Assembly: GCF_000720725.1 (NCBI RefSeq)
Contig: NZ_JOCQ01000007.1
Span: 124,001-188,000 of the forward strand
Length of the DNA: 64,000 bases
DNA from: Streptomyces rimosus subsp. rimosus
Lineage (GTDB): Bacteria > Actinomycetota > Actinomycetes > Streptomycetales > Streptomycetaceae
Direction: 5' to 3'
Shown here piece after piece: positions 15,924-23,817 of the stretch. Position numbers and translations under genes: made by a program. Every line of letters begins with the position of its first letter. Position 1 is the first letter of the stretch. Below the pieces are notes generated by a model. The model worked only from the letters and a program-made list of their open reading frames with translations, was not told where the DNA came from and searched no databases.

Positions 15924-16607
15924 ATGTACGAACAGCAAATCCCGGGCCACGCCCCGACCGCGCCCGCGGCCCGGATGGAGAACCACGGCAGCGCCATGGT
16001 CAAGATCGCCATGCAGAGCGGCCAGGACGTCTTCGCCCGCACCGGCTCGATGGTCGCCTACGAGGGCTTCGTCCAGTACGAGCCGAACCCGCCCGCGGTC
16101 CGCCAGATGGCCTCCCAGTGGCTGACCGGCGAGGGCGCGCCCCTGATGAAGTGCTCCGGTGACGGCCTGCTCTACCTCGCCGACTACGGGGCGGACGTGG
16201 TCTGCATCAACCTCGACGGCGACGCGCTCTCCGTCAACGGCACCAACCTCCTGGCCTTCGACGCGCACCTCCAGTGGGGCGTGCAGCGCGTCAAGGGCAT
16301 GGCGAAGTTCGCCGGCCAGGGACTCTTCAACGTCGGCATCTCGGGCACCGGCTGGGTCGCGCTGACCTCCCGCGGCACCCCGATCGTGGTGGACTGCGGG
16401 CGCGGCGAGGACGAGACGTACGTCGACCCCGACGCGCTCGTCGCCTGGTCGACCAACCTGAAGATGAAGGGCAAGCGCAGCTTCAAGGCGTCCTCGATGA
16501 TCGGGCGCGGCAGCGGCGAGGCGTACCAGCTCGGCTTCTCCGGCCAGGGCTTCGTCGTCGTACAGCCCAGTGAGGACAGCACCGACCGGCTCCGGGCCCG
16601 GGGCTGA
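15924..16607 (+). CDS. AIM24 family protein
   Basis: This 227-residue beta-rich protein starts at the ATG at 15924, 11 bases after the preceding stop. ARTGSMVAYEGFVQYE and GTGWVALTSRGTPIVVD are AIM24-family strands, and GQGFVVVQPSE is the C-terminal signature shared with both neighbours. No signal peptide is present. It is part of the TerD/AIM24 operon. Confidence 0.88.
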   Translation: MYEQQIPGHAPTAPAARMENHGSAMVKIAMQSGQDVFARTGSMVAYEGFVQYEPNPPAVRQMASQWLTGEGAPLMKCSGDGLLYLADYGADVVCINLDGDALSVNGTNLLAFDAHLQWGVQRVKGMAKFAGQGLFNVGISGTGWVALTSRGTPIVVDCGRGEDETYVDPDALVAWSTNLKMKGKRSFKASSMIGRGSGEAYQLGFSGQGFVVVQPSEDSTDRLRARG

Positions 16608-16623
16608 GGGGGATCAAGCCATC

Positions 16624-17382
16624 ATGCAGAGTCCGCTTTTTGCCCATACCGAGGCGCAGACCCAGGACCGGTTCGCCCTCCAGAACCCGCAGTTGCTGCG
16701 GGTCGCCCTGCAGGGCCACGAGGACCTGCTCGCCCGTAAGGGCACCATGGTCGCCTACCAGGGACTGCTGGAATTCGACGGGAACTACCAGACGCCGGGG
16801 CAGCAGCACGCCCGCGCGATGTCGGGCGAGGGCCTGGACCTGATGCGCGTCTCCGGACAGGGCACGGTCTACCTGGCCAACCTCGCCCAGTACGTCCACG
16901 TCATGGACGTCGACCACGACGGCCTGACCGTGGACAGCAACTACGTGCTGGCGCTGGACTCCGGCCTCCACTGGGAGGTCGTCTCGGTGGACAGCCAGTA
17001 CGGGATCTCCGGCACCGGCAAGTACCAGCTCAACATCTCCGGCCGCGGCAAGGTCGTCCTGATGACCTCCGGCCAGCCGCTGATGATGCAGGTCACCCCG
17101 GACAAGTACGTCAACGCCGACGCCGACGCGGTGGTCGCCTGGTCCGCCTCGCTCCGCGTACAGATGCAGGCGCAGACGCACTCCTCGGGCGTGTGGCGGC
17201 GCCGCGGCAACACGGGCGAGGGCTGGGAGCTGAGCTTCCTGGGACAGGGCTACGCGCTCGTCCAGCCCAGCGAGCTGCTGCCGCCGCAGAACGCCGTCAT
17301 CGGTTCCGGGCTCGCCGCCCAGTTCGGCATGGGCCAGCAGGGCGCCCACGGGCAGAACCAGGGCAACATCTTCACCAACTGA
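16624..17382 (+). CDS. AIM24 family protein
   Basis: A 252-residue paralogue of the preceding gene, starting at the ATG at 16624, 16 bases after its stop. The core signature appears as ARKGTMVAYQGLLEFDG, GRGKVVLMTSGQPLM and GQGYALVQPSELLPP. It has a Gly/Gln-rich tail. With the fused domain in the first gene there are three AIM24 copies in a row, which suggests a hetero-oligomer or functional divergence after duplication. Confidence 0.88.
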   Translation: MQSPLFAHTEAQTQDRFALQNPQLLRVALQGHEDLLARKGTMVAYQGLLEFDGNYQTPGQQHARAMSGEGLDLMRVSGQGTVYLANLAQYVHVMDVDHDGLTVDSNYVLALDSGLHWEVVSVDSQYGISGTGKYQLNISGRGKVVLMTSGQPLMMQVTPDKYVNADADAVVAWSASLRVQMQAQTHSSGVWRRRGNTGEGWELSFLGQGYALVQPSELLPPQNAVIGSGLAAQFGMGQQGAHGQNQGNIFTN

Positions 17383-17407
17383 GGCGCACCGGCCGCGCGC
17401 CTGTGAG

Positions 17408-17450
17408 CCGACCGCCGCGCGTCCCTCATCCGGGGGCGCGCGGCGGTCGG
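17408..17450. terminator. bidirectional hairpin between AIM24 operon and Nudix gene
   Basis: CCGACCGCCGCGCG (17408-17421) pairs perfectly with its complement at 17437-17450 around a 15-base loop, between convergent genes. Confidence 0.75.
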
Positions 17451-17457
17451 GCGCGCT

Positions 17458-17985
17458 CTACAGCAGCGCGCGCGTACGCTCCACGAGGCGTACGACCGAG
17501 TCGTCCGCCACGTCCGCCACCTCGTCGTACGGGAACCAGCGCAGATCCAGCGACTCGTCGCTGATCGCCGCCTCGGCCCCCTCGGGCGCCAGGGCCGCGT
17601 ACTGCACGTCCAGGTGCCACGCGCACGGTGTCAGATGCCGGTCCAGGCGCACCGGCCCGCCCAGCAGCGTCAGCCCGGACGTGATGCCGGACTCCTCGCG
17701 CGCCTCGCGCAGCGCCGCGTCCGCGAGCGTCGCGTCCTCCGGCTCGCAGTGCCCGCCCATCTGGAGCCACATCTTGAGCTTGCGGTGCAGCGTGAGCAGC
17801 ACCTGCCCGCGCGCCGGGTCGATCACCAGGGCGCTGGCGGTGATGTGCCCGTCCTTGCACGGCTTGCCCATGCCGTCCGGGTGGGCGGCCAGGTGGTCCA
17901 GGTAGGCGAGCCGCAGCCGGTCCTGCTCAGGGGACGGCGCGGGCCACTCCTTGAGGACCCGCGCCGCGTCGTCGTGAAGGGTCAC
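17458..17985 (-). CDS. Nudix hydrolase
   Basis: A 175-residue cytosolic hydrolase with a complete Nudix box (GGHCEPEDATLADAALREAR, then EESGI). It probably acts on a nucleoside-diphosphate derivative, but the substrate cannot be read from the sequence. Its GTG start at 17985 overlaps the stop of the upstream zincin gene (GTGA), so the two are coupled. Confidence 0.85.
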   Translation of the reverse strand: MTLHDDAARVLKEWPAPSPEQDRLRLAYLDHLAAHPDGMGKPCKDGHITASALVIDPARGQVLLTLHRKLKMWLQMGGHCEPEDATLADAALREAREESGITSGLTLLGGPVRLDRHLTPCAWHLDVQYAALAPEGAEAAISDESLDLRWFPYDEVADVADDSVVRLVERTRALL

Positions 17986-19457
17986 TTCTCGCCGTCGCCC
18001 CCGGGCTTGCCGCCCTCTTCGGAGCCGCCCCGGCCGCCGTCCTCGTCGGTCTCCTTGGTCAGGTCCGGCTTCGCCGTGCCGCCGCCGGCGGCCTCGCCGA
18101 GCATCTTGTCCAGCTCGGAGAAGTCCAGCTGCTCGTGGTGGACGAAGCCGTCCGGGTCGTCCAGGTCGGCGGCCGTCGGGAGCATGTCCGGGTGCTCCCA
18201 CAGGGCGTCCCGGCCGTCCAGGCCGCGCGCGTCCGTCAGCAGGGCCCACAGCCGCGAGGCGTCCCGCAGGCGCCGCGGACGCAGCTCCAGGCCGATCAGG
18301 GTGGCGAAGGTCTGCTCGGCCGGGCCGCCGGTCGCCCGGCGCCGCCGCAGCGTCTCGCGCAGCGCGTCCGCCGAGGGCAGGTGCGGGGAGGCGGCGGCGT
18401 GCACCACCGCGTCCACCCAGCCCTCGACGAGGGCCAGCGCGGTCTCCAGACGGGCCAGCGCCGCCTTCTGCTCCGGGGTGTCCTCGGGCTGGAACATGCC
18501 CTGCTGGAGGGCGTTCTGCAGCTCCTCGGGGTGCTGCGGGTCGAGCTGGCCGACCACGTCCTCCAGCTTGGTCGTGTCGACCTTGATCCCGCGGGCGTAC
18601 CCCTCGACCGCGCCGAACAGGTGCGAGCGCAGCCACGGCACATGGGCGAAGAGGCGCTGGTGGGCGGCCTCGCGCAGGGCCAGGTAGAGCCGCACCTCCT
18701 CCTCGGGGACGCCGAGGCCGGAGCCGAAGTTGGCGATGTTCCCCGGCAGCAGCGCGGCCTTGCCGGCCGGCCCCAGCGGCAGCCCGACGTCCGTCGAGCC
18801 GACGACCTCGCCGGCCAGGACGCCCAGCGCCTGCCCGATCTGCGTGCCGAACATCGCGCCGCCCATGGAGCGCATCATGCCGAGCAGCGGGCCCGCCATG
18901 GCCTGCATCTCCTCGGGCAGGACGTCGCCCATGGCCGCGCCGACGCGCTCCGCGACCGGGTCGACCAGGTCCTTCCACACGGGCAGGGTCTCCTCGACCC
19001 ACTCGGCGCGGCTCCACGACAGCACGGTGCTCGCGCCCGAGGGCAGCGACGTCACGCCGTCCAGCCAGAGGTCGGCCAGGCGCACAGCCTCCTCGACGGC
19101 CGCCCGCTCGCCGTGGGAGACGCTCGCGTCCTTGGTGCCGTCCTCGGCGCCCTGCGCGACCGTCTGGCGCGCGATGTCCTTGGCCATGTCCCAGTTCACC
19201 GGGCCGCCCTCGTAGGAGAGCATCTGGCCCAGCTTCTGGAAGGCGGCACCGAGGTCGCCAGGGTTCATCTCGCCACCGGGACCGCCCATGCCGCCGAAGA
19301 GCGCCGCGAACGGATTGTCCGCGCCGCCGCTCCCGCCGCCGAATCCGAACGGGTTCGCGGGGCCCTGGCTACCTCCCTGGCCGCCCTTCTTCTTGCCGTT
19401 GTCGCCGTCCTCCGGCTCCTCCGGCGGAAGGCCGAATCCAAATGGGGTGTCACTCAC
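17982..19457 (-). CDS. zinc-dependent metalloprotease-like (zincin) actinobacterial protein
   Basis: The 491-residue protein starts at the GTG at 19457 with GAGG seven bases upstream. A Gly/Asn-rich N-terminus (FGFGGGSGGADNPFAALFGG) is followed by a helical domain with MFGTQIGQALGVLAGEVVG and REAAHQRLFAHVPWLRSH. The latter is the motif region of the actinobacterial zincin family (DUF2342-like); a classical HEXXH is replaced by E-x-x-H, as is usual there. A proteolytic activity is assumed from the fold, not shown. It is coupled to the Nudix gene. Confidence 0.8.
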   Translation of the reverse strand: MSDTPFGFGLPPEEPEDGDNGKKKGGQGGSQGPANPFGFGGGSGGADNPFAALFGGMGGPGGEMNPGDLGAAFQKLGQMLSYEGGPVNWDMAKDIARQTVAQGAEDGTKDASVSHGERAAVEEAVRLADLWLDGVTSLPSGASTVLSWSRAEWVEETLPVWKDLVDPVAERVGAAMGDVLPEEMQAMAGPLLGMMRSMGGAMFGTQIGQALGVLAGEVVGSTDVGLPLGPAGKAALLPGNIANFGSGLGVPEEEVRLYLALREAAHQRLFAHVPWLRSHLFGAVEGYARGIKVDTTKLEDVVGQLDPQHPEELQNALQQGMFQPEDTPEQKAALARLETALALVEGWVDAVVHAAASPHLPSADALRETLRRRRATGGPAEQTFATLIGLELRPRRLRDASRLWALLTDARGLDGRDALWEHPDMLPTAADLDDPDGFVHHEQLDFSELDKMLGEAAGGGTAKPDLTKETDEDGGRGGSEEGGKPGGDGEK

Positions 19458-19649
19458 GGGTTTCCTCGGCTCGTAGGGCCGCCGGCCCGGGGCCGGCGGC
19501 GGCTGCCCGACATTCTCTTCCAGCCTAGACACCCCGCCCGCATCGGGGCTCGGTGCTTCGCCGCCCCGGTGCCTGCGGCAGGATGGACGCCACCTGGTAC
19601 GTACGCGTCAGCACGCCTACGCACTGAAGACAACCGCTGGAGACGCCCG

Positions 19650-20801
19650 GTGAGTTCCCCAGATCCGACCGTTCGCGCAGCGCGAAACGCCGCTGCCGAG
19701 ACCGAAAGCGCAGCCAGGCAGGCGGACGACGCGCCTGCCAGGCCGCTGCGCCGCCCCGTCGTCGCGGTCACCGGAGCCGCCTCCGGCGTGGGCGCCCTGC
19801 TGACCCAGGCGCTGACCGAGTCCGACGAGGTCAAGCGGGTGGTGGCCATCGACGAGCGGCGCGGCGAGGCCACCGAGGCCCACTGGCACGTCCTGGACGT
19901 CCGGGACCCGGCCATCGCCGACAAGCTGCGCGGCGCGGACGTCGTCGTGCACCTGGCCCTCGACCTCGACCTGGAGACCGACGCCGCGGCCCGTACGGCG
20001 TACAACGTCCGGGGTACGCAGACGGTCCTCACGGCCGCCGCGGCCGCCGGCGTGCACCGGGTCGTGCTGTGCACCTCCGCCATGGTGTACGGCGCGCTCC
20101 CGGACAACGACGTACCGCTGGCCGAGGACGCCGAGCTGCGGGCCACCGCCGACGCCACCGGGGTCGGCGACCTCCTGGAGATCGAGCGCCTGGCACATCG
20201 CGCGCCCCGCGCGCACCCCGGCCTGAACGTCACCGTCCTGCGCCCCACCGTCCTGGTGGGCGGTACGGACACCGCGCTGACCCGCTACTTCGAGTCGCCG
20301 CGCCTGCTCGTCGTCGCCGGTTCCCGTCCCGCCTGGCAGTTCTGCCACGTGGAGGACCTGGTCAGCGCCCTGATGTACGCCGCGCTGGAGAAGGTCGAGG
20401 GCGAGCTGGCGGTGGGCTGCGACGGCTGGCTGGAGCAGGAGGAGGTCGAGGAGCTGTCCGGGATCCGGCGCATGGAGCTGCCGTCCTCGGTGGCGCTCGG
20501 CGCCGCCGCCCGGCTGCACCGCATCGGCCTCACGCCGTCGCCCGCCGGGGACCTGGCGTACACGATGCACCCGTGGGTCGTCAGCGGCAGCCGGCTGCAC
20601 GAGGCGGGCTGGCGCCCCCGGTGGACGAACGAGGAGGTGCTGGCCGAGCTGCTGGAGGAGGTCGCGGGCCGGCACACCGTCGCGGGCCGCCGGCTGGGCC
20701 GCAAGGACGCCACCGCGGCCGGTGCGGCGGGCGCGACCGTCGCTCTCCTGGGCACCGCCGCCCTCGTACGCCGGGCCCGCAAGGCCCGCCGCCGCATCTG
20801 A
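19650..20801 (+). CDS. SDR-family NAD-dependent epimerase/dehydratase-like protein
   Basis: A 383-residue extended short-chain dehydrogenase fold. The nucleotide-binding loop is VTGAASGVG near residue 45. Then come HLALDLDLETDA, YNVRGTQTVL, and the Ser/Tyr region CTSAMVYG, where YxxxK is not conserved in the usual form. The C-terminal ~40 residues contain a hydrophobic helix (GATVALLGTAALV) ending in a basic tail, perhaps a weak membrane anchor. It starts at the GTG at 19650. The substrate is unknown. Confidence 0.82.
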   Translation: MSSPDPTVRAARNAAAETESAARQADDAPARPLRRPVVAVTGAASGVGALLTQALTESDEVKRVVAIDERRGEATEAHWHVLDVRDPAIADKLRGADVVVHLALDLDLETDAAARTAYNVRGTQTVLTAAAAAGVHRVVLCTSAMVYGALPDNDVPLAEDAELRATADATGVGDLLEIERLAHRAPRAHPGLNVTVLRPTVLVGGTDTALTRYFESPRLLVVAGSRPAWQFCHVEDLVSALMYAALEKVEGELAVGCDGWLEQEEVEELSGIRRMELPSSVALGAAARLHRIGLTPSPAGDLAYTMHPWVVSGSRLHEAGWRPRWTNEEVLAELLEEVAGRHTVAGRRLGRKDATAAGAAGATVALLGTAALVRRARKARRRI

Positions 20802-21005
20802 GGTCCGGTCGGCGGGGCCTTCGCGGCCGGTTGCGGGGCGCCTCCGTACGGCCACGAGAAGCCCTCGTACAGTCGCGGGGCGGCCCTTCGCACGGGGCGT
20901 GAGGCCGCGGCGGCCGCCCGCCTGTAGAAGCCTCCATACGGCCTTTCGCAGGACCGGTGGAAAGGCCATGCCACGCGGCGCCTTCCCATGCGGCACGATG
21001 GGGGC

Positions 21006-21467
21006 ATGCCAGGCATGTATGACCACCCCGGTGAGCAGAGCGCTGCGGACCCGATCCGCCTGCTCGCCGTCCGGGACACCCCGCTCTCCCTGGACGAGGT
21101 CTTCGCGGCCGTCGGCGATCCGGCGGCCGGCGGGACGGCTTTGTTCGTCGGCACGGTCCGGGACCACGACGGCGGCGCCGATGTGAACGCCCTCGGGTAC
21201 TCGGCGCACCCGAGCGCCGAGGCCGAACTGCGCCGCGTCGCCGAGAAGGTGGCCGCGGACTTCCCCGTACGCGCCATGGCCGCGGTGCACCGGGTGGGCG
21301 AGCTGGCCGTCGGTGACCTGGCCGTCGTCGTCGCGGTCTCCTGTCCGCACCGCGCGGAGGCGTTCGCGGCCTGCCGGCGGCTGATCGACGATCTCAAGCA
21401 CGAGGTGCCGATCTGGAAGCACCAGCGCTTTTCGGACGGCACCGAGGAATGGGTGGGTGCCTGCTGA
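21006..21467 (+). CDS. moaE: molybdopterin synthase catalytic subunit MoaE
   Basis: The large subunit of molybdopterin synthase transfers sulfur from MoaD thiocarboxylate to precursor Z. It has 153 residues. Motifs are LFVGTVRDHD, HRVGELAVGD and PIWKHQRFSDG, which includes the catalytic lysine. No moaD is adjacent, so the partner is elsewhere. The ATG at 21006 is used; no strong ribosome-binding site is visible. Confidence 0.9.
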   Translation: MPGMYDHPGEQSAADPIRLLAVRDTPLSLDEVFAAVGDPAAGGTALFVGTVRDHDGGADVNALGYSAHPSAEAELRRVAEKVAADFPVRAMAAVHRVGELAVGDLAVVVAVSCPHRAEAFAACRRLIDDLKHEVPIWKHQRFSDGTEEWVGAC

Positions 21468-21628
21468 CGGCCGGTTCCTGGCGGTGGCGCCCGTTCCGGG
21501 TGGTTTTCGGTAAAGCCTTTACGTGCGCTCCAGTTGCGTAACCCGGCCCCTGGCGTAAGCGTTGACCTGGCAGATGGTTAATCTGCTTATTCGTCGTTGC
21601 GGTTGTTACAAGGGGTCGGGAGGCCGCT

Positions 21629-21808
21629 ATGGGAGCGCTCCTCTGGTTGCTGATTCCGGTTCTCGCCGCCATCGCCGCCGTCGTGTGGAGCAGTTGGGCA
21701 TCACGCAACCGCAGGACCGGGGATGTCGCGGAACTGGCGGGGTATGCGCGCTTCCGGGAAGCGATGGAAAAGCCCGAGAAGGCGCATTCCGGTTCCGACG
21801 CGGCATGA
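21629..21808 (+). CDS. small single-pass membrane protein
   Basis: A 59-residue ORF with GGGAGG five bases before the ATG. One N-terminal transmembrane helix (LLWLLIPVLAAIAAVVW) is followed by a basic SRNRR and a charged tail (ELAGYARFREAMEKPEKAHS). The pattern fits a conserved small streptomycete membrane protein upstream of the Lon-like gene. The function is unknown. Confidence 0.75.
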   Translation: MGALLWLLIPVLAAIAAVVWSSWASRNRRTGDVAELAGYARFREAMEKPEKAHSGSDAA

Positions 21809-21955
21809 GCATGACGGAATGAACCGGGGCCGCGGCGGGCGTACGCAGCCGCAAGCGGCCGCCGCGGCTCCGGTTGTCCGCCGCCCTCGCGCGCCCCGCC
21901 CCCGGACGGACGGCCCCGGGGACCGGGTGTCGGAGGCGTCCCGTACTGTCGTTCC

Positions 21956-23047
21956 ATGCCACGCCGCACCGCGACGCTGCTCGCCTCCCTCGTGATGCTG
22001 ATTGCGCTGCTCTGCGCCGGTTTGGTGATCCCCGTCCCGTATTCGGAGATGTATCCGGGGCCCACCACCAACACCCTCGGTGAGGACAAGGGCGAGCCGG
22101 TGCTGCAGATCTCCGGCCACAAGACGTATCCCACCTCCGGCAACCTGAACATGGTCACGGTCCGGGTCACCGGCGCCGAGTTCCGTATGAACCTCCTCGA
22201 AGCGGTCTACGGCTGGCTCAAGCACGACAGCATCGTGGTGCCCCACAAGATCCTCTACCCGGAGGGCCAGACGGCCGAGCAGTCCGACCAGCAGAACGCC
22301 GAGGAGTTCACCCAGTCCCTGGAGAGCGCCAAGGTCGCGGCGTTCAAGCAGCTGGACATCCCGGTCGGCTCCCAGACGGTCGTGGCATCCGTCGTCAAGA
22401 ACGCCCCCGCGGACGGCAAGCTGCACGCCGGTGACGTGATCAAGGCCGTGGACGGTACGGAGATCAAGGCCAACACGGACGTCGCCAAGCTCGTGACCAA
22501 GCACAAGCCGGGCGAGCCGGCGGTCTTCACGGTCATCCCGGCCAAGGAGGCGGCCGCGGCCCAGAAGAAGGGCAAGAAGCCCGAGGGGCCCACCAAGGAC
22601 GTCACCGTCACGGCCGCGAAGGCGAAGGACGGCCGGTCCATAGTCGGGATCCAGGCCGGCATCGACTACACGTTCCCGTTCAATGTCGACATCAAGCTGG
22701 CCGACGTCAGCGGGCCCAGCGCCGGGCTGATGTTCGCCCTCGGGATCATCGACAAGCTCACGCCCGAGGACCTGACCGGCGGCAAGTTCATCGCCGGTAC
22801 GGGCACGATCGACGCCGACGGCAAGGTCGGCCCGATCGGCGGCATCGCGATGAAGGTCGTCGGCGCGCGCAACAAGGGCGCGGAGTACTTCCTCACCCCC
22901 AAGGACAACTGCTCGGCCGTGGTCGACGACCACCCGGACGGCCTCCGCCTGGTCAAGGTGGACACCATCCGCGACGCGCTGACGTCCCTGGAGAAGATCC
23001 GCAAGGGCGACACGGCGAGCCTGCCGAGCTGCCCCGCGAACAAGTAG
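21956..23047 (+). CDS. membrane-anchored PDZ / Lon-type (S16) protease, YlbL-like
   Basis: 363 residues. An N-terminal helix (ASLVMLIALLCAGLVIPVP) anchors the protein, and the rest is outside. A PDZ segment around residues 140-190 (LHAGDVIKAVDGTEIKA) precedes the Lon-type catalytic domain. This has the Ser in SGPSAGLMFALGI and the Lys in PIGGIAMKVVGA. GTGTIDADGKVGPIGG is typical of the family. It probably cleaves an exported or membrane substrate. The ATG at 21956 is in frame with the signal anchor. Confidence 0.88.
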   Translation: MPRRTATLLASLVMLIALLCAGLVIPVPYSEMYPGPTTNTLGEDKGEPVLQISGHKTYPTSGNLNMVTVRVTGAEFRMNLLEAVYGWLKHDSIVVPHKILYPEGQTAEQSDQQNAEEFTQSLESAKVAAFKQLDIPVGSQTVVASVVKNAPADGKLHAGDVIKAVDGTEIKANTDVAKLVTKHKPGEPAVFTVIPAKEAAAAQKKGKKPEGPTKDVTVTAAKAKDGRSIVGIQAGIDYTFPFNVDIKLADVSGPSAGLMFALGIIDKLTPEDLTGGKFIAGTGTIDADGKVGPIGGIAMKVVGARNKGAEYFLTPKDNCSAVVDDHPDGLRLVKVDTIRDALTSLEKIRKGDTASLPSCPANK

Positions 23048-23138
23048 CCGGTCCGGTCCGTACGGGCCCGGGGCCGGTCACACAACGACCGCGGGCCGGG
23101 CGGTGGGCCCGGCCCCGGACGGTCCTGCGTCGGCCCGG

Positions 23139-23693
23139 TCAGCCCTCGAAGGTCGCGGCCAGCGCGTCCGCCAGGCCCGGCACCAGCTGCGAGCCGGTCA
23201 GCACCTCGGAGGTGGCGTCCTTCTCGCGCAGCCGCAGCGCCGACTCGCGCTCGCCGTCGCGCAGCACGGCCACCGTCATCCGCACCTCCTGGCGGTCCGG
23301 GTGGCCGGCGACCCACTTCGCGAGCTGGGCCTCGTCCATGCCCTCCGGCACGGAGTCCTCGGCGGACGGCGGCAGCATCAGCCGCTCCACGGTCATCGCG
23401 CAGCCGGCCACCGCATCCGGCCAGCCGATGGTGGCCAGGAACTCGTCCAGCGGCACCTCGGCCGGGACCTCGTCCTGCTCCACCGGGGTGAGCGAGGCGG
23501 TGGTGCTGTCGTCGATGCCGAGCTGTTCGGCGAGCGAGGGTTCCTGTGCGCGGAGCCGGGCGGTGTCCACGAGGGCGAAGAGGCGGGCGGGCTGGTCCCA
23601 GCCGAGCCCGGCGGCGTACTCGTCGATTTCGAGTACGGCACGGGTCAGCGGGCTGGCGGCGAGGGGGGTGCCGTCGACGGGAAGGTTGTCCAT
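23139..23693 (-). CDS. PPA1309-family hypothetical protein
   Basis: A 184-residue acidic cytosolic protein (MDNLPVDGTPLAASPLTRAV) resembling the PPA1309 family of actinobacteria. Conserved-looking segments are TIGWPDAVAGCAMTVERL and GHPDRQEVRMTVAVLRDG. No catalytic motif is seen. It is convergent with the Lon-like gene and divergent from the UPF0182 gene. Confidence 0.75.
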   Translation of the reverse strand: MDNLPVDGTPLAASPLTRAVLEIDEYAAGLGWDQPARLFALVDTARLRAQEPSLAEQLGIDDSTTASLTPVEQDEVPAEVPLDEFLATIGWPDAVAGCAMTVERLMLPPSAEDSVPEGMDEAQLAKWVAGHPDRQEVRMTVAVLRDGERESALRLREKDATSEVLTGSQLVPGLADALAATFEG

Positions 23694-23817
23694 GCCCAAT
23701 ATCGTGCCCTGCGGACCCCGGAAATCGGGAACCGAGTAAAGCCTTAGTAAGTTGCAACAGTGGGTCCTACTATCGCCGGGCCTGCTCAACACGACAGCGA
23801 ACTTCGAGGTGCGCACC

